This document shows positions 27,942 through 39,375 of a DNA stretch of 64,000 nt, in pieces (position 1 is the stretch's first letter; every line of letters begins with the position of its first letter). The translations under genes and the position numbers were made by a program. The stretch is from Candidatus Streptomyces philanthi (GTDB lineage Bacteria > Actinomycetota > Actinomycetes > Streptomycetales > Streptomycetaceae). Below the pieces are notes generated by a model. It saw only the letters and a program-made list of their open reading frames with translations. It was not told the DNA's origin and did no database searches. The DNA lies in NCBI GenBank assembly GCA_018114805.1, contig CP073042.1, positions 1,364,001-1,428,000 of the forward strand. Reading direction: 5' to 3'.

Positions 27942-27957
27942 GTGGTCCAGTCCACTG
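27942..27957. promoter_or_regulatory. Second candidate DasR site upstream of nagE2
   Basis: GTGGTCCAGTCCACTG has dyad symmetry and partial agreement with the dre consensus, about 55 bp upstream of the stronger site. Confidence 0.5.
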
Positions 27958-27996
27958 AAAACTGGTGATTCCGTTCCACGTAAGCCCGTGCTAAAA

Positions 27997-28012
27997 ATGG
28001 TCTAAACCACTG
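27997..28012. promoter_or_regulatory. DasR operator (dre) upstream of nagE2
   Basis: ATGGTCTAAACCACTG matches the dre consensus except at the outer positions and one central base. It lies 62 bp before the ATG, a position suited to repression. Confidence 0.75.
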
Positions 28013-28073
28013 AGGTGGATAAGCCAGGAAGCGGGCATTCCCCCTGAGAGCCCGCCTCACCAGGAGGAATCCC

Positions 28074-29418
<1,345 letters not shown>

Positions 29419-29450
29419 CGGCCGCGGCGCCCGCGCCGCACGAGCACCAC

Positions 29451-29493
29451 ACGAAGGTCCCCGCACCGCCGTCCGCGGTACGGGGACCTTCGT
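29451..29493 (+). terminator. Terminator after nagE2
   Basis: Outer arms ACGAAGGTCCCCG (29451-29463) and CGGGGACCTTCGT (29481-29493) are exact complements, with an inner ACCGC/GCGGT stem. It follows TAA 29418 by 32 bp and supports that stop. Confidence 0.85.
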
Positions 29494-29525
29494 CGTCCTG
29501 CTGGCTGGCCTGGCTCTTCTGCCTC

Positions 29526-29574
29526 GGCTGGCGCGGCTGGCGCGGCTGGCGCGGCTGGCGCGGCTGGCGCGGCT
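29526..29574. repeat. 9-bp tandem repeat GGCTGGCGC
   Basis: Five to six consecutive copies, then degenerate copies to about 29615. It lies in non-coding DNA between the nagE2 terminator and the MBL gene. Confidence 0.85.
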
Positions 29575-29664
29575 GGCCCATTGTGGCTCGGCTGGTGCGG
29601 CCGGCTCGGCTGGCGCGTTGTGGCGGGCGCCGGCGCCCGGCCGCCGGGGCCCGGGCAGCGCGGC

Positions 29665-30417
29665 TCACACCTCGTAGGTGGCGCCCGCCTTGGCCAGCTC
29701 CGCCGGGCCCTCGAAGACCGCCTGCGCGTCACGCAGGTTGACCTGCGGATCGGTCCAAGGCGGGATGTGCGTGAGCAGCAGCCGGCCGACCCCGGCCCGC
29801 TCGGCCTGCTCGCCGGCCTGGCGGCCGTTGAGGTGCAGCTCGGCGATGTCCTCCTTGCCGTGCGTGAACGCGGCCTCGCACAGGAAGAGGTCACAGCCGT
29901 CGGCCAGCTCGTGCAGCGCCTGGCACGGGCCGGTGTCCCCGGAGTAGACGAGCGAGCGGCCGCCGTACTCGACGCGGAACCCGAACGCCTCGACCGGGTG
30001 GCAGACCCGCGCCGTACGCACCGTGAAGGGGCCGACCGTGAAGGTGCCCGGCGTCAGCGTCCGGAAGTCGAAGACCTCCCCCATGCACTTCTCGTGCGGC
30101 ACGTCGCCGTACGCGGTGACCAACCGCCGCTCGGTGCCCTCCGGCCCGTAAACGGGGATGGCACCCGCCCGCCCGCCGTCGAACCGGTAGTAGCGCGCCA
30201 CGAAGTAGCCGCACATGTCGACGCAGTGGTCGGCGTGCAGGTGCGAGAGGAGCACGGCGTCGAGGTCGTAGAGACCGCAGTGGCGCTGCAGCTCGCCGAG
30301 GGCGCCGTTGCCCATGTCGAGCAGCAGCCGGTAGCCGTCGGCCTCGACGAGGTAGCTCGAACAAGCCGATTCCGCTGACGGGAACGACCCGGAGCATCCG
30401 ACGACGGTGAGCTTCAT
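29665..30417 (-). CDS. MBL-fold metallo-hydrolase (RNase Z-like)
   Basis: 250 residues from ATG 30417 with AGGAGG upstream. MKLTVVGCSGSFPSAES is the N-terminal strand of the beta-lactamase fold; the metal motif is LLSHLHADHCVDM (HxHxDH), with further ligands in ARVCHPVEAFG and VYSGDTGPC, and a distal THIPPW. The size and motifs fit the RNase Z/cyclic-phosphodiesterase branch. Substrate is not determinable. Well conserved in Streptomyces next to the sulfur genes. Confidence 0.9.
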   Translation of the reverse strand: MKLTVVGCSGSFPSAESACSSYLVEADGYRLLLDMGNGALGELQRHCGLYDLDAVLLSHLHADHCVDMCGYFVARYYRFDGGRAGAIPVYGPEGTERRLVTAYGDVPHEKCMGEVFDFRTLTPGTFTVGPFTVRTARVCHPVEAFGFRVEYGGRSLVYSGDTGPCQALHELADGCDLFLCEAAFTHGKEDIAELHLNGRQAGEQAERAGVGRLLLTHIPPWTDPQVNLRDAQAVFEGPAELAKAGATYEV

Positions 30418-30875
30418 GAAGCAGGAACCTCCTTGGGGGTACGCCGTGCCGGAGTTCCCAGCCCTCGGCATGGGGAACCTCAGGGGGCGGAGACCGGGGG
30501 GTCATGCGGTGCCCACGAGCGTAAGGCGCGAAAGGGCTGGTCGCTCCCCGGCCAGCGCGCGTTGTGGGCGATGTCACCGGTACGAGGGCGCGGGTGTTCG
30601 ATGGCCGGCGTCGGCCGCTTCCGCACCGGCCGGCACGGCTCCCGAACCGGCCGCGCGCGCCGGTGTTCGGGCCGCGCGCGGCCCGTCGGAGCCGGCGTCC
30701 GCGGTCGATGTTCCGTTCCCCGCCCGTGCGCGCGTTCGCCGTGGCGCGCGGGTGCGGGCTCGCTTGCGGCCGTCGGGTTCGGATGGTGCGATCGACGTCC
30801 CGGGCGAGCCGCGACGACCGTGAGGCGGACGGGTTCGCGGACGCGGGTGGCGTGGCGCGGGCGAAAGGGAGACGG
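30418..30875. other. 458-bp divergent intergenic region
   Basis: Between the MBL gene and a small membrane-protein gene. Open frames cross it, but all are Arg/Pro-rich with no family-like sequence. No operator or RNA recognised. Confidence 0.5.
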
Positions 30876-31070
30876 ATGGGGTTCTCGTGGTGGCCCGCGG
30901 TGGCCGTGGTGCTGGCGCTCGCGCTGGTCGCCGCCGTCAGCGACGGCCTGGGCCGGGTGTGGGTACGGCGTCGGCCGCGCCGCTCCGGCCAGCCGGGACG
31001 CGAGCGGCCCGGTCGACGGGGGTCGACCGGGCGCGGGGAGGACGGCGGGACCGGGTCCGACGACGGGTAG
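30876..31070 (+). CDS. Small single-span membrane protein
   Basis: 64 residues, MGFSWWPAVAVVLALALVAA followed by a strongly basic and Gly-rich tail. The ATG at 30876 has AAAGGGAG at good spacing. One helix with the positive tail facing the cytoplasm is predicted. No homologous function is recognised. Confidence 0.6.
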   Translation: MGFSWWPAVAVVLALALVAAVSDGLGRVWVRRRPRRSGQPGRERPGRRGSTGRGEDGGTGSDDG

Positions 31071-31171
31071 GCAGCCGGCCGGGCGGGGGGCGAGCGGCCG
31101 GGGTCAGCGCCGGGCCGGCGGGGTCAGGGCCGGGGGCCGGGGACCGGCGAGGTCAGGGCCGGGGATGGGCG

Positions 31172-31213
31172 GGCCGGTGGCGGCCGGGGTTCCCCCCTGG
31201 CCGCCGGCCGGTG
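31172..31213 (-). terminator. Terminator after cysM
   Basis: GGCCGGTGGCGGCC and GGCCGCCGGCCGG arms, with the GGGG/CCCC inner stem, fold just after the cysM stop at 31219 (minus strand). Confidence 0.65.
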
Positions 31214-31218
31214 TCCCG

Positions 31219-32571
<1,353 letters not shown>

Positions 32572-32721
32572 TCAGGCGGCGGCGCGCGGCGGACAGATGG
32601 CGCTGGCGAGGCGGCACAGATCGACGTGCAGCCGCGCGACGAGCAGGGAGCCCGGCGGCGTGGCGGGGTGCGCGCGGGTCACCCCCCGGCGGGTCGCGGC
32701 GTTCACGTCATGCACAACCAT
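32572..32721 (-). CDS. Cysteine-containing putative leader peptide upstream of cysO
   Basis: A 49-residue ORF on the same strand, ending 103 bp before the cysO start. Its C-terminal part LLVARLHVDLCRLASAICPP matches the conserved block of actinobacterial putative leader peptides found upstream of sulfur and cysteine genes (RxHVDLCRxSSAxC type). Two Cys codons are near the end. A role as a ribosome-stalling or attenuation sensor for cysteine supply is inferred from that family and from position. The start codon is uncertain; the ATG at 32721 is the longest reasonable choice. Confidence 0.75.
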   Translation of the reverse strand: MVVHDVNAATRRGVTRAHPATPPGSLLVARLHVDLCRLASAICPPRAAA

Positions 32722-32878
32722 GCACTCATCGTATCGATTCCCGCTCGCGCTCCGGATAGACCGTCTTGGTTGGTGGACTCCGGCGTTGCGGCATGTGAGA
32801 CGCGAGGTCGCCGCGCGGCCCGCCGCCGGCGCCGGGCGCGTCGGCCACGGGGCGTGCGGCGGCCGGCCCGCGCGGGCC

Positions 32879-33301
32879 TCAGTACGCCTCGACGACGCGT
32901 ACCTCCTCCTCGGTGACCACGCCGTCCACGATGCGGAACGAGTGGAACTGGAAGGGGCGGGCGTCGTCGGTGTCGGCGGTGGAGACGAGCACGTAGTGGG
33001 CGCCCGGCTCGTTCGCGTACGAGATGTCCGTACGGGACGGATACGCCTCGGTCGCGGTGTGCGAGTGGTAGATGATCACGGGGACCTCGTCGCGGTCGTC
33101 GAGGTCGCGGTAGAGCTTGAGCAGGTCGCCGGAGTCGAACTCGTAGAACGTGGGCGAGCGGGCCGCGTTGAGCATCGGGACGAACCGCTCGGGCCGGTCG
33201 CTGCCCTCCGGGCCGGCGACCACGCCGCACGCCTCGTCGGGGTGGTCGGCACGCGCGTGGGCGACGATCTGGTCGTGGAGGGCCTGGGTGATGGTCAGCA
33301 T
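32879..33301 (-). CDS. mec: Mec-type JAMM metalloprotease
   Basis: 140 residues with the JAMM/MPN+ core: Glu in DEACGVVAG, the HSH metal motif in IIYHSHTATEAYPSRTD with the Ser and Asp. In Mycobacterium the Mec protein releases cysteine from the CysO-cysteine adduct. Located directly upstream of the leader peptide and cysO-cysM on the same strand, it completes the pathway. The ATG at 33301 begins MLTITQALHDQIV. Confidence 0.93.
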   Translation of the reverse strand: MLTITQALHDQIVAHARADHPDEACGVVAGPEGSDRPERFVPMLNAARSPTFYEFDSGDLLKLYRDLDDRDEVPVIIYHSHTATEAYPSRTDISYANEPGAHYVLVSTADTDDARPFQFHSFRIVDGVVTEEEVRVVEAY

Positions 33302-33320
33302 GGCGACAGCATAAGGAGCC

Positions 33321-33371
33321 CCGCGCGCCGGCCCGGGCGGGGCGCGGGCCCCCGCCCGGGCCGGCGCGCGG
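33321..33371 (-). terminator. Strong hairpin terminator of the amino-acid permease
   Basis: Perfect 21-bp arms 33321-33341 and 33351-33371 with a 9-nt loop, between the permease stop (33450) and the mec start. Confidence 0.8.
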
Positions 33372-33449
33372 GTGCGGAACACGGGCGGGGCCCGGTCGCG
33401 GCGCGGGCCCGCGGGTGCGCCCGGGTGGGCGCGTCGAGCGGGTGCCGAC

Positions 33450-35039
33450 TCAGTCCTTGCCGCGGGTGGCGTCCCCGTCGCCCAGTGCGGGCTCGTCGGA
33501 CTCCTTGGCCGCGCCGCCGTCGGCGGACCCGGTGGCGGCCGGGGCGGTCTTCTGCGCGACCACGGGCGGCTCGCTGTCGCCCCAGTCCGCGTTGGCCGCG
33601 GCCATCGAGTAGTCCTTGCGGGCGAACGCCTGCGGGTTGCGGGACTTTATGACGAAGTAGCCGATGGTCAGCAGCACGGCCCAGATCGGCGCTGCGTACA
33701 GCGAGACCCGGGCGTCCTCGTCGAAGCCCATCAGGACGATGACCATCCCGATGAAGCACAGCGCGAAGATGCTGGTGTACGGGGCGCCGGGGGCCCGGAA
33801 CGTGGACCTCGGCAGTTCGCCCCGGTTGGCCTTGGCCCGGTAGCGGAGCTGGGAGAACAGAATCATGATCCAGGCCCACATGCCGGAGATGGTCGCGAAG
33901 GAGACGACGTAGTCGAACGCCTTCGACGGCCACTCGTAGTTGATCCAGACGCCGACCATCATGAGCGCGGCCGAGACGCTGGTGCCGAACAGCGGCAGGC
34001 CGTTCTTGGTGAGCCGGGTGAAGATCTGCGGGCCCTGGCCGTTGAGCGCCAGGTCGCGCAGCATGCGGCCGGTGGAGTACATGCCGGAGTTGCACGAGGA
34101 CAGCGCCGCGGTGAGCACCACGAAGTTCACGATGCCCGCGCCCGCCGGGAGGCCGATCTTCTGGAAGGCGGCCACGAAGGGGCTGGTGTCCGGCGCGAAC
34201 TCGGTCCAGCTCACCACCGAGAGGATGATGATGAGGGCACCGAGGTAGAAGACGGCGATGCGCCACGGCACGGTGTTGATGGCCTTGGGCAGAGTCTTCT
34301 TGGGGTTGACCGACTCGCCCGCCGTGACGCCGACGAGTTCGACGGCGAGGAAGGCGAACATCACGATCTGCAAGGTCATCAACGTGCCGTCGATGCCCTT
34401 GGGGAAGAAGCCGCCGTCCGACCACAGGTGGCTGAAGGAGGCCGTGTCGCCGGCGTCGGAGAAGCCGATGGTGATCACGCCGAGGCCGATCAGGGTCATG
34501 CCGAGAATGGCGGTGACCTTGATCATGGAGAACCAGAATTCAAGCTCGCCGAAGAGTTTCACCGAGATGAGGTTGGCGCCGAAGAGAATGACGGTGAAGA
34601 CCAGTGCAGACACCCATTGCGGAATGTCACTCCACCAGTACTGCATGTATTTCGCCGCGGCGGTGACTTCCGTGATGCCGGTGACGACCCAGAAGAGCAA
34701 GTAGGTCCAGCCGGTGACAAAACCAAAATAGGGGCCCAGGAACTCCCGGGCGTACTCAGAGAAGCTGCCGGAAACGGGGCGATACATGAGCAGTTCGCCC
34801 AGCGCCCGCATGATGAAGAAGATGACCAGACCGGCGATGGCATAGGCGAGGATGAGGCTGGGGCCAGCCTTGGTGATCGCCTTTCCGGCACCGAGGAAGA
34901 GCCCCGTGCCAATGGCGCCACCGATGGCGATCATTTGAATCTGTCGGGCTCCCAGTCCTCGCTGGTAGCCCTCGTCGGTCGCGACCCCTGTGGCCTCGCT
35001 GCCGTCGTCGTTCCGCGTTTCGACCTGCGCTGAGGTCAT
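33450..35039 (-). CDS. APC-family amino-acid permease
   Basis: 529 residues with twelve membrane helices in the amino acid-polyamine-organocation pattern. The first helix has IQMIAIGGAIGTGLFLGAG, the AAT-group signature, and later blocks are VSGSFSEYAREFLGP, GVTAGESVNPKKTLPKAIN and SSCNSGMYSTGRML. The tail is Ala/Glu-rich. Substrate within the group (GABA, Ser, Asn, aromatic or others) cannot be fixed by sequence alone. The ATG at 35039 has AAAGG upstream; an alternative lies at 35060. Confidence 0.92.
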   Translation of the reverse strand: MTSAQVETRNDDGSEATGVATDEGYQRGLGARQIQMIAIGGAIGTGLFLGAGKAITKAGPSLILAYAIAGLVIFFIMRALGELLMYRPVSGSFSEYAREFLGPYFGFVTGWTYLLFWVVTGITEVTAAAKYMQYWWSDIPQWVSALVFTVILFGANLISVKLFGELEFWFSMIKVTAILGMTLIGLGVITIGFSDAGDTASFSHLWSDGGFFPKGIDGTLMTLQIVMFAFLAVELVGVTAGESVNPKKTLPKAINTVPWRIAVFYLGALIIILSVVSWTEFAPDTSPFVAAFQKIGLPAGAGIVNFVVLTAALSSCNSGMYSTGRMLRDLALNGQGPQIFTRLTKNGLPLFGTSVSAALMMVGVWINYEWPSKAFDYVVSFATISGMWAWIMILFSQLRYRAKANRGELPRSTFRAPGAPYTSIFALCFIGMVIVLMGFDEDARVSLYAAPIWAVLLTIGYFVIKSRNPQAFARKDYSMAAANADWGDSEPPVVAQKTAPAATGSADGGAAKESDEPALGDGDATRGKD

Positions 35040-35963
35040 AAGTGGTGCGCCTTTCTCCATACCGATCCGGATTGTCCGGATCGGGTCCCGATCACCCCGG
35101 ATGGAGTCCTGCACGCCGACGATCAGTCGGCACAGCGCTCCCGCCGCGACAGGGGTGGCGTCGCGGACGGCAGGTCGTGAAGATTTACCACGAGCCGACC
35201 TGAGAACAGTAGAGACGAGCGCGACGCACGTCACGAAAAATAGGACAAACCACGGATCAGTGTTCGATACCCACCGGCGCGGTGATGGGATCGTTATGCG
35301 GATTTGAGCCTCCGCTGAGAGAACCACACATCACGATCTATCCGGATATGGTGACCGCTCGGTCACCCGTCGCGGGACTGTTCGAGGAGCCAAGATCACC
35401 CGGACAGCGGGTCCGCGCGCCACACGGCGACCGGAGGCCCCGCTTCCCACGGCCGGAAGTCTCGGTTCCAACGGCCGGAGCCTCCCCTTCCGAAGGCCGG
35501 AAGCCTCGCTTCCGGTGGTCGGCCGGCCGCCTAGCCGAGACCGCCTCACCCGCCGGAGGGTTCGCCTCCGGCACGCTTCGGACAACCGCCCGGGCCCCGC
35601 TCCGACCGGCCCATGACGGGCCTCGTCGCGGGCCGCGTACCAGTTCAGACCGTACGCCACCGCGAGCGCCGGCCACGCGGGCCGAGGGCCGGGGAACCCT
35701 GGCGAGCGCCTCGGCAGGCACCCGCAACGCCCTTGTCGCGCACATGCTGTCGCACAATCATCACCGGTACGCCACACCGCGACCACTGGCGGGTCGCACT
35801 TCACGCTACCGCCACACCGTCACCACACCTCGCCACGGAACCCGGGAGCACCCGGACCACGCGCCGCGCGCCCCGGTCGTGCGCCCGGCGACCGGGCAAC
35901 GCGCGGCGGTCCGCGGACATCGGCGTACGCGGCGGGGGCGATGGCCCCCGGTACCGCCGTCGA
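35040..35963. other. 924-bp gene-free region
   Basis: This lies between the amino-acid permease start and the end of the DUF2017 gene. Open frames of up to 230 codons exist, but they are Arg/Pro-rich, disagree in coding character with neighbours and match no family. It contains the 22-bp repeats listed separately and AT-richer DNA at 35180-35350, probably the permease promoter. Confidence 0.6.
35429..35516. repeat. Four tandem 22-bp units with internal dyad
   Basis: Units begin at 35429, 35451, 35473 and 35495, exact 22-bp period, 60 to 85 percent alike by eye. The best unit is GGCCGGAAGCCTCGCTTCCG, in which GGAAG and CTTCC form a small dyad. Located about 390 bp upstream of the permease gene. 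Confidence 0.85.
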
Positions 35964-36545
35964 CTACGGCATCAGCGTCTCGATGAGGGACTCCTGCATT
36001 CCGCCCAGCCACAGGTAGGCCATCACCATCGGCTTGCGGGGGTCGGAGTCGGGCAGCCTGTACAGCTCGCTGGCCTCCTCGTCGTCGTCGGAGACCTCGA
36101 GCCGGGCCCCGATCGCCAGGCGCAGGTCGTTGAGCGCGCCGAGCCACTGCCGGGAGGAGTCCGGGCCCAGTTCGAGCACCGCGCCGCCGGAGCCCAGCGC
36201 GTCCAGACCGCGCACCATCGCCAGCGCGTCGTCCCGCTTGCGCGCCCGCAGGTCGTTCTCCGTGAAGCGGCGGAACTCGGCCGCCGCGGCCCGCGTCCGC
36301 TCGTCGTCGGCCGCCCCGGGACCGCCGTACGCGTCGGGGAAGAGCCGGGCCAGCGCCGGGTCGGACGGCGGGCTGCTCGGGCCCTCGGCGAAGAGCGCGG
36401 CCAGCGGGTCCTCGTCCGCCGCCGCCTCGCCGGGCCCGATCAGTTCGAAGAGCTGGACGGCGAGGCTGCGCAGGATGGAGATCTCCACCTCGTCCAGCGC
36501 CACGGCGGCGCCGCCGCCGGGCAGCGCCTCGAAGTGCCCCGCCAT
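35964..36545 (-). CDS. DUF2017 protein
   Basis: 193 residues, mostly helical, with VALDEVEISILRSLAVQLFE near the N-terminus and the conserved C-terminal LGGMQESLIETLMP. DUF2017 genes are adjacent to clpS in most actinobacteria, and here the start ATG 36545 touches the clpS stop, so the pair is translationally coupled. A link to ClpAP/ClpCP proteolysis is inferred from this only. Confidence 0.9.
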   Translation of the reverse strand: MAGHFEALPGGGAAVALDEVEISILRSLAVQLFELIGPGEAAADEDPLAALFAEGPSSPPSDPALARLFPDAYGGPGAADDERTRAAAAEFRRFTENDLRARKRDDALAMVRGLDALGSGGAVLELGPDSSRQWLGALNDLRLAIGARLEVSDDDEEASELYRLPDSDPRKPMVMAYLWLGGMQESLIETLMP

Positions 36546-36910
36546 CAGCGGTCCTGCTGGAGGGTCGCCCACAGGCCGTAGCCGTGCATGGCCTGTACGT
36601 CGCGTTCCATCTCCTCGCGGCTCCCGCTGGAGACGATCGCGCGGCCCTTGTGGTGGACGTCCATCATCAACCGGTGTGCCTTGTCCTTGGGGTAGCCGAA
36701 GTAACTCTGGAAGACGTACGTCACGTAACTCATGAGGTTCACCGGGTCGTTGTGGACCACGGTCACCCAGGGCACGTCCGGCTCGGGCACCTCGACGGGC
36801 GCCTCGCTCGCGTCGGGCCGCTCGATCTCGGTGGGGACCACGCTGAGCAGCGGGTACGGGACGGTGCGTGCGACAGCGGGTGGACAGGGACGGGCGCTCA
36901 CCCTGCCCAT
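36545..36910 (-). CDS. clpS: ATP-dependent Clp protease adaptor ClpS
   Basis: About 121 residues; the ClpS core is [20 protein letters not shown], then [18 protein letters not shown] and [14 protein letters not shown]. The Asn-Asp pair and Met-rich N-degron pocket are preserved. It delivers N-end-rule substrates to ClpA/ClpC. The start is not certain: ATG 36910 is used, but a GTG about 25 codons further in would give the family's shorter N-terminus. Confidence 0.93.
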   Translation of the reverse strand: MGRVSARPCPPAVARTVPYPLLSVVPTEIERPDASEAPVEVPEPDVPWVTVVHNDPVNLMSYVTYVFQSYFGYPKDKAHRLMMDVHHKGRAIVSSGSREEMERDVQAMHGYGLWATLQQDR

Positions 36911-36952
36911 GCTGCCACCCGACGTGGCCTGGCGCACAAACGGCCCTAGAAA

Positions 36953-36967
36953 TCGTCACTCTGACGA
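36953..36967. promoter_or_regulatory. Inverted repeat between clpS and pncB, candidate operator
   Basis: TCGTCACTCTGACGA is a perfect 6-bp dyad with a 3-bp spacer, followed at once by ATAATG, a possible -10. It could control pncB; the binding protein is unknown. Confidence 0.4.
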
Positions 36968-37096
36968 ATAATGGGGGTAGCATCCCCCCAACCGCTCCAC
37001 CCGAGACGCGGGGTCCACCCCGCCGTGACCGCTGGGAACGCCATGAACGCCACGAACGCCCCGACCACCGCGCACGCCGCGGCCGGCGGGAACGCG

Positions 37097-38446
37097 ATGA
37101 ACACCGCGGACCTTGGGCTGCCGGTCGACGTGCCCTCCACCGCACTCTTCACCGACCGGTACGAGTTCACCATGTTGCAGGCGGCGCTGCGGGGCGGCAC
37201 CGCGGGGCGCCGCTCGGTCTTCGAGGTCTTCACCCGACGGCTGCCCGAGGGCCGGCGCTACGGCGTGCTCGCGGGCACCGGGCGCGTCCTGGACGCCGTG
37301 GAGAACTTCCGCTTCGACAGCGGCGTCCTCGGCTTCCTCTCCGACCAGCGGATCGTGGACGAGACCACGCTGAACTGGCTGGCCGACTACCGCTTCTCCG
37401 GCGACATCCACGGCTACCCCGAGGGCGAGGTCTACTTCCCCGGCTCGCCCCTGATGCGCGTCGAGGGCACCTTCGGCGAGGCCGTGCTGCTGGAGACGGT
37501 GATCCTGTCCATCCTCAACCACGACTCGGCCGTCGCCGCTGCCGCGGCCCGGATGGCCGTCGCGGCCGGTGGCCGCCCGCTGATCGAGATGGGCGCCCGC
37601 CGCACCCACGAGCTGGGGGCCGTCGCCGCGGCCCGGGCCGCCTACGTCGGCGGCTTCTCGACCACCTCCGACCTGGCGGCTGGCTTCCGCTACAACATCC
37701 CGACCGTGGGCACCAGCGCGCACGCCTTCACGCTGCTGCACGACAGCGAGCGGGACGCGTTCACCGCGCAGGTCGCCGCGCACGGCAGCGGCACCACGCT
37801 GCTGGTGGACACCTACGACTTGGCCGAGGCGGTGCGCACCGCCGTCGAGATCGCCGGCCCGGAGCTGGGCGCCGTACGCATCGACTCCGGGGACCTGCTG
37901 CTGCTGGCCCACCGGGTGCGCCAGCAGCTCGACGACCTCGGCGCCCACCAGACCAAGATCGTGGTGACCAGCGACCTGGACGAGTACGCCATCGCCTCGC
38001 TGGCCGCCGCCCCGGTGGACGCGTACGGGGTCGGCACCCAGTTGGTCACCGGCAGCGGCCACCCGACCTGCTCGATGGTCTACAAGCTGGTCGCCCGGGC
38101 CGCCTCCGACGACCCCGCGGCGCCGCTGGTCCCGGTCGCGAAGAAGTCCATGGGCGGCAAGACCTCCGTCGGCGGGCGCAAGTGGGCCGCCCGCCGCCTG
38201 GACGCGCGGGGCGTGGCCGAGGCGGAGGTGGTGGGCTCGGGCCCGGTGCCGCCGGAGCTGGCGGACCGGCAGCTCCAGGTGGAGCTGGTGCGCGGCGGCC
38301 GGGTCGTCGCCCGCGAGCCGCTCGCCGCGGCCCGCGACCGGCACACCGCGGCCCGCGCCGGGCTGCCCCTGTCGGCGACCCAGCTCTCCCGCGGCGAGCC
38401 CGTGCTGCCGACCGAGTACGCCACTGAGCCGGCCTCCTCGGCCTGA
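37097..38446 (+). CDS. pncB: Nicotinate phosphoribosyltransferase
   Basis: About 449 residues, NAD salvage enzyme joining nicotinate to PRPP with ATP. Family blocks: ALFTDRYEFTMLQAALR, RSVFEVFTRRLPEGRRYGV, FSGDIHGYPEGEVYFPGSP, FSTTSDLAAGFRYNIPTVGT, SAHAFTLLHDSE and VRIDSGDLLLLA. Catalytic His-region (AHAF) and phosphate-binding VTGSGHPTCSMVYKL are intact. The frame is open to 36971; the start MNTADLGLPVD at 37097 fits the family length. The pncA gene follows 260 bp downstream. Confidence 0.95.
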   Translation: MNTADLGLPVDVPSTALFTDRYEFTMLQAALRGGTAGRRSVFEVFTRRLPEGRRYGVLAGTGRVLDAVENFRFDSGVLGFLSDQRIVDETTLNWLADYRFSGDIHGYPEGEVYFPGSPLMRVEGTFGEAVLLETVILSILNHDSAVAAAAARMAVAAGGRPLIEMGARRTHELGAVAAARAAYVGGFSTTSDLAAGFRYNIPTVGTSAHAFTLLHDSERDAFTAQVAAHGSGTTLLVDTYDLAEAVRTAVEIAGPELGAVRIDSGDLLLLAHRVRQQLDDLGAHQTKIVVTSDLDEYAIASLAAAPVDAYGVGTQLVTGSGHPTCSMVYKLVARAASDDPAAPLVPVAKKSMGGKTSVGGRKWAARRLDARGVAEAEVVGSGPVPPELADRQLQVELVRGGRVVAREPLAAARDRHTAARAGLPLSATQLSRGEPVLPTEYATEPASSA

Positions 38447-38709
38447 GCCGGTCACGCGCCACCCAGCCGTCGCCGGGCCCGGACCGGGCCCGGCTGCCGC
38501 ACCGGCCGGCCGGTCAGCGGTCCGTCGCTCGTTGCGGGGGTGGTCGGCGGCCACACGTGTGACAGGCGGTACGCCCGGCAAGACCAGGGGCGCGCCCGCC
38601 GCCCGCGCCACACGTACTCCCGTGCGACCCGTTCGGTGTCTACCCTCGGTGACACGGGATCGGGGTGCACACCGATCCCTACCTCGTCCCCATCCGGAAG
38701 GCACGCGCC

Positions 38710-39303
38710 ATGTATCGGGCACTGATCGTCATCGACGTGCAGAACGACTTCTGCGAGGGCGGCAGCCTAGCCGTCCAGGGCGGTTCCGACGTCGCCGCCG
38801 CCATCACGGACCTGATCGGTCAGGGCGCCCCCGGCTACCGGCACATCGTGGCGACCCGCGACTACCACATAGACCCGGGCGACCACTTCTCCGAGCACCC
38901 CGACTACGAGCACTCCTGGCCGGTGCACTGCCTGACGGGCACCGAGGGCAGCGGCTTCCACCCCAACTTCGCGCCGGCCGTCGCCGCCGGCTCGCTGGAC
39001 ACGGTCTTCGACAAGGGCGCCTACTCGGCGGCGTACAGCGGCTTCGAGGGCGCCGACGAGAACGGCACGCCGCTGGAGCGCTGGCTGCGGGAGCGCGAGG
39101 TGAGCGAGGTGGACGTGGTCGGCATCGCCACCGACCACTGCGTACGGGCCACGGCCCTGGACGCCCGCCGCGCCGGCTTCGACACGCACGTGCTGCTCGA
39201 CCTGACGGCGGGCGTGGCCGAGCACACCACCGAGCGGGCGCTGAAGGAGATGCGCGCGGCCTCGGTGCGGCTGACCGGCACGCCGGTACTCCGCTCGGCC
39301 TGA
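38710..39303 (+). CDS. pncA: Nicotinamidase / pyrazinamidase
   Basis: 197 residues from ATG 38710 (GGAAGG upstream). It hydrolyses nicotinamide to nicotinate for PncB. Catalytic Asp in IVIDVQNDF, metal ligands in DYHIDPGDHFSEHPD, Lys in FDKGAYSAAYSGF, and the nucleophilic Cys in GIATDHCVRATALDA are all present. Confidence 0.96.
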   Translation: MYRALIVIDVQNDFCEGGSLAVQGGSDVAAAITDLIGQGAPGYRHIVATRDYHIDPGDHFSEHPDYEHSWPVHCLTGTEGSGFHPNFAPAVAAGSLDTVFDKGAYSAAYSGFEGADENGTPLERWLREREVSEVDVVGIATDHCVRATALDARRAGFDTHVLLDLTAGVAEHTTERALKEMRAASVRLTGTPVLRSA

Positions 39304-39375
39304 CCCGCCCAGTCGCAGCGTCCCCTGCCGCCGGGCCCCGCACGCCGTACCCGTACCCGCTGGCGCACCGGCGGG

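Larger units (their letters stand above)
27487..28073. other. 587-bp intergenic region carrying nagE2 regulatory sites
   Basis: No supportable gene. It holds two dre-like sites before nagE2 and GC-rich spacer with short repeats of CCGTACGCTC (about 27705 and 27757). Confidence 0.6.

Noticed and set aside
35040..35963. Candidate genes in the 924-bp gap
   Set aside because: Frames on both strands are Arg/Pro-rich, lack ribosome sites and overlap the 22-bp repeats.
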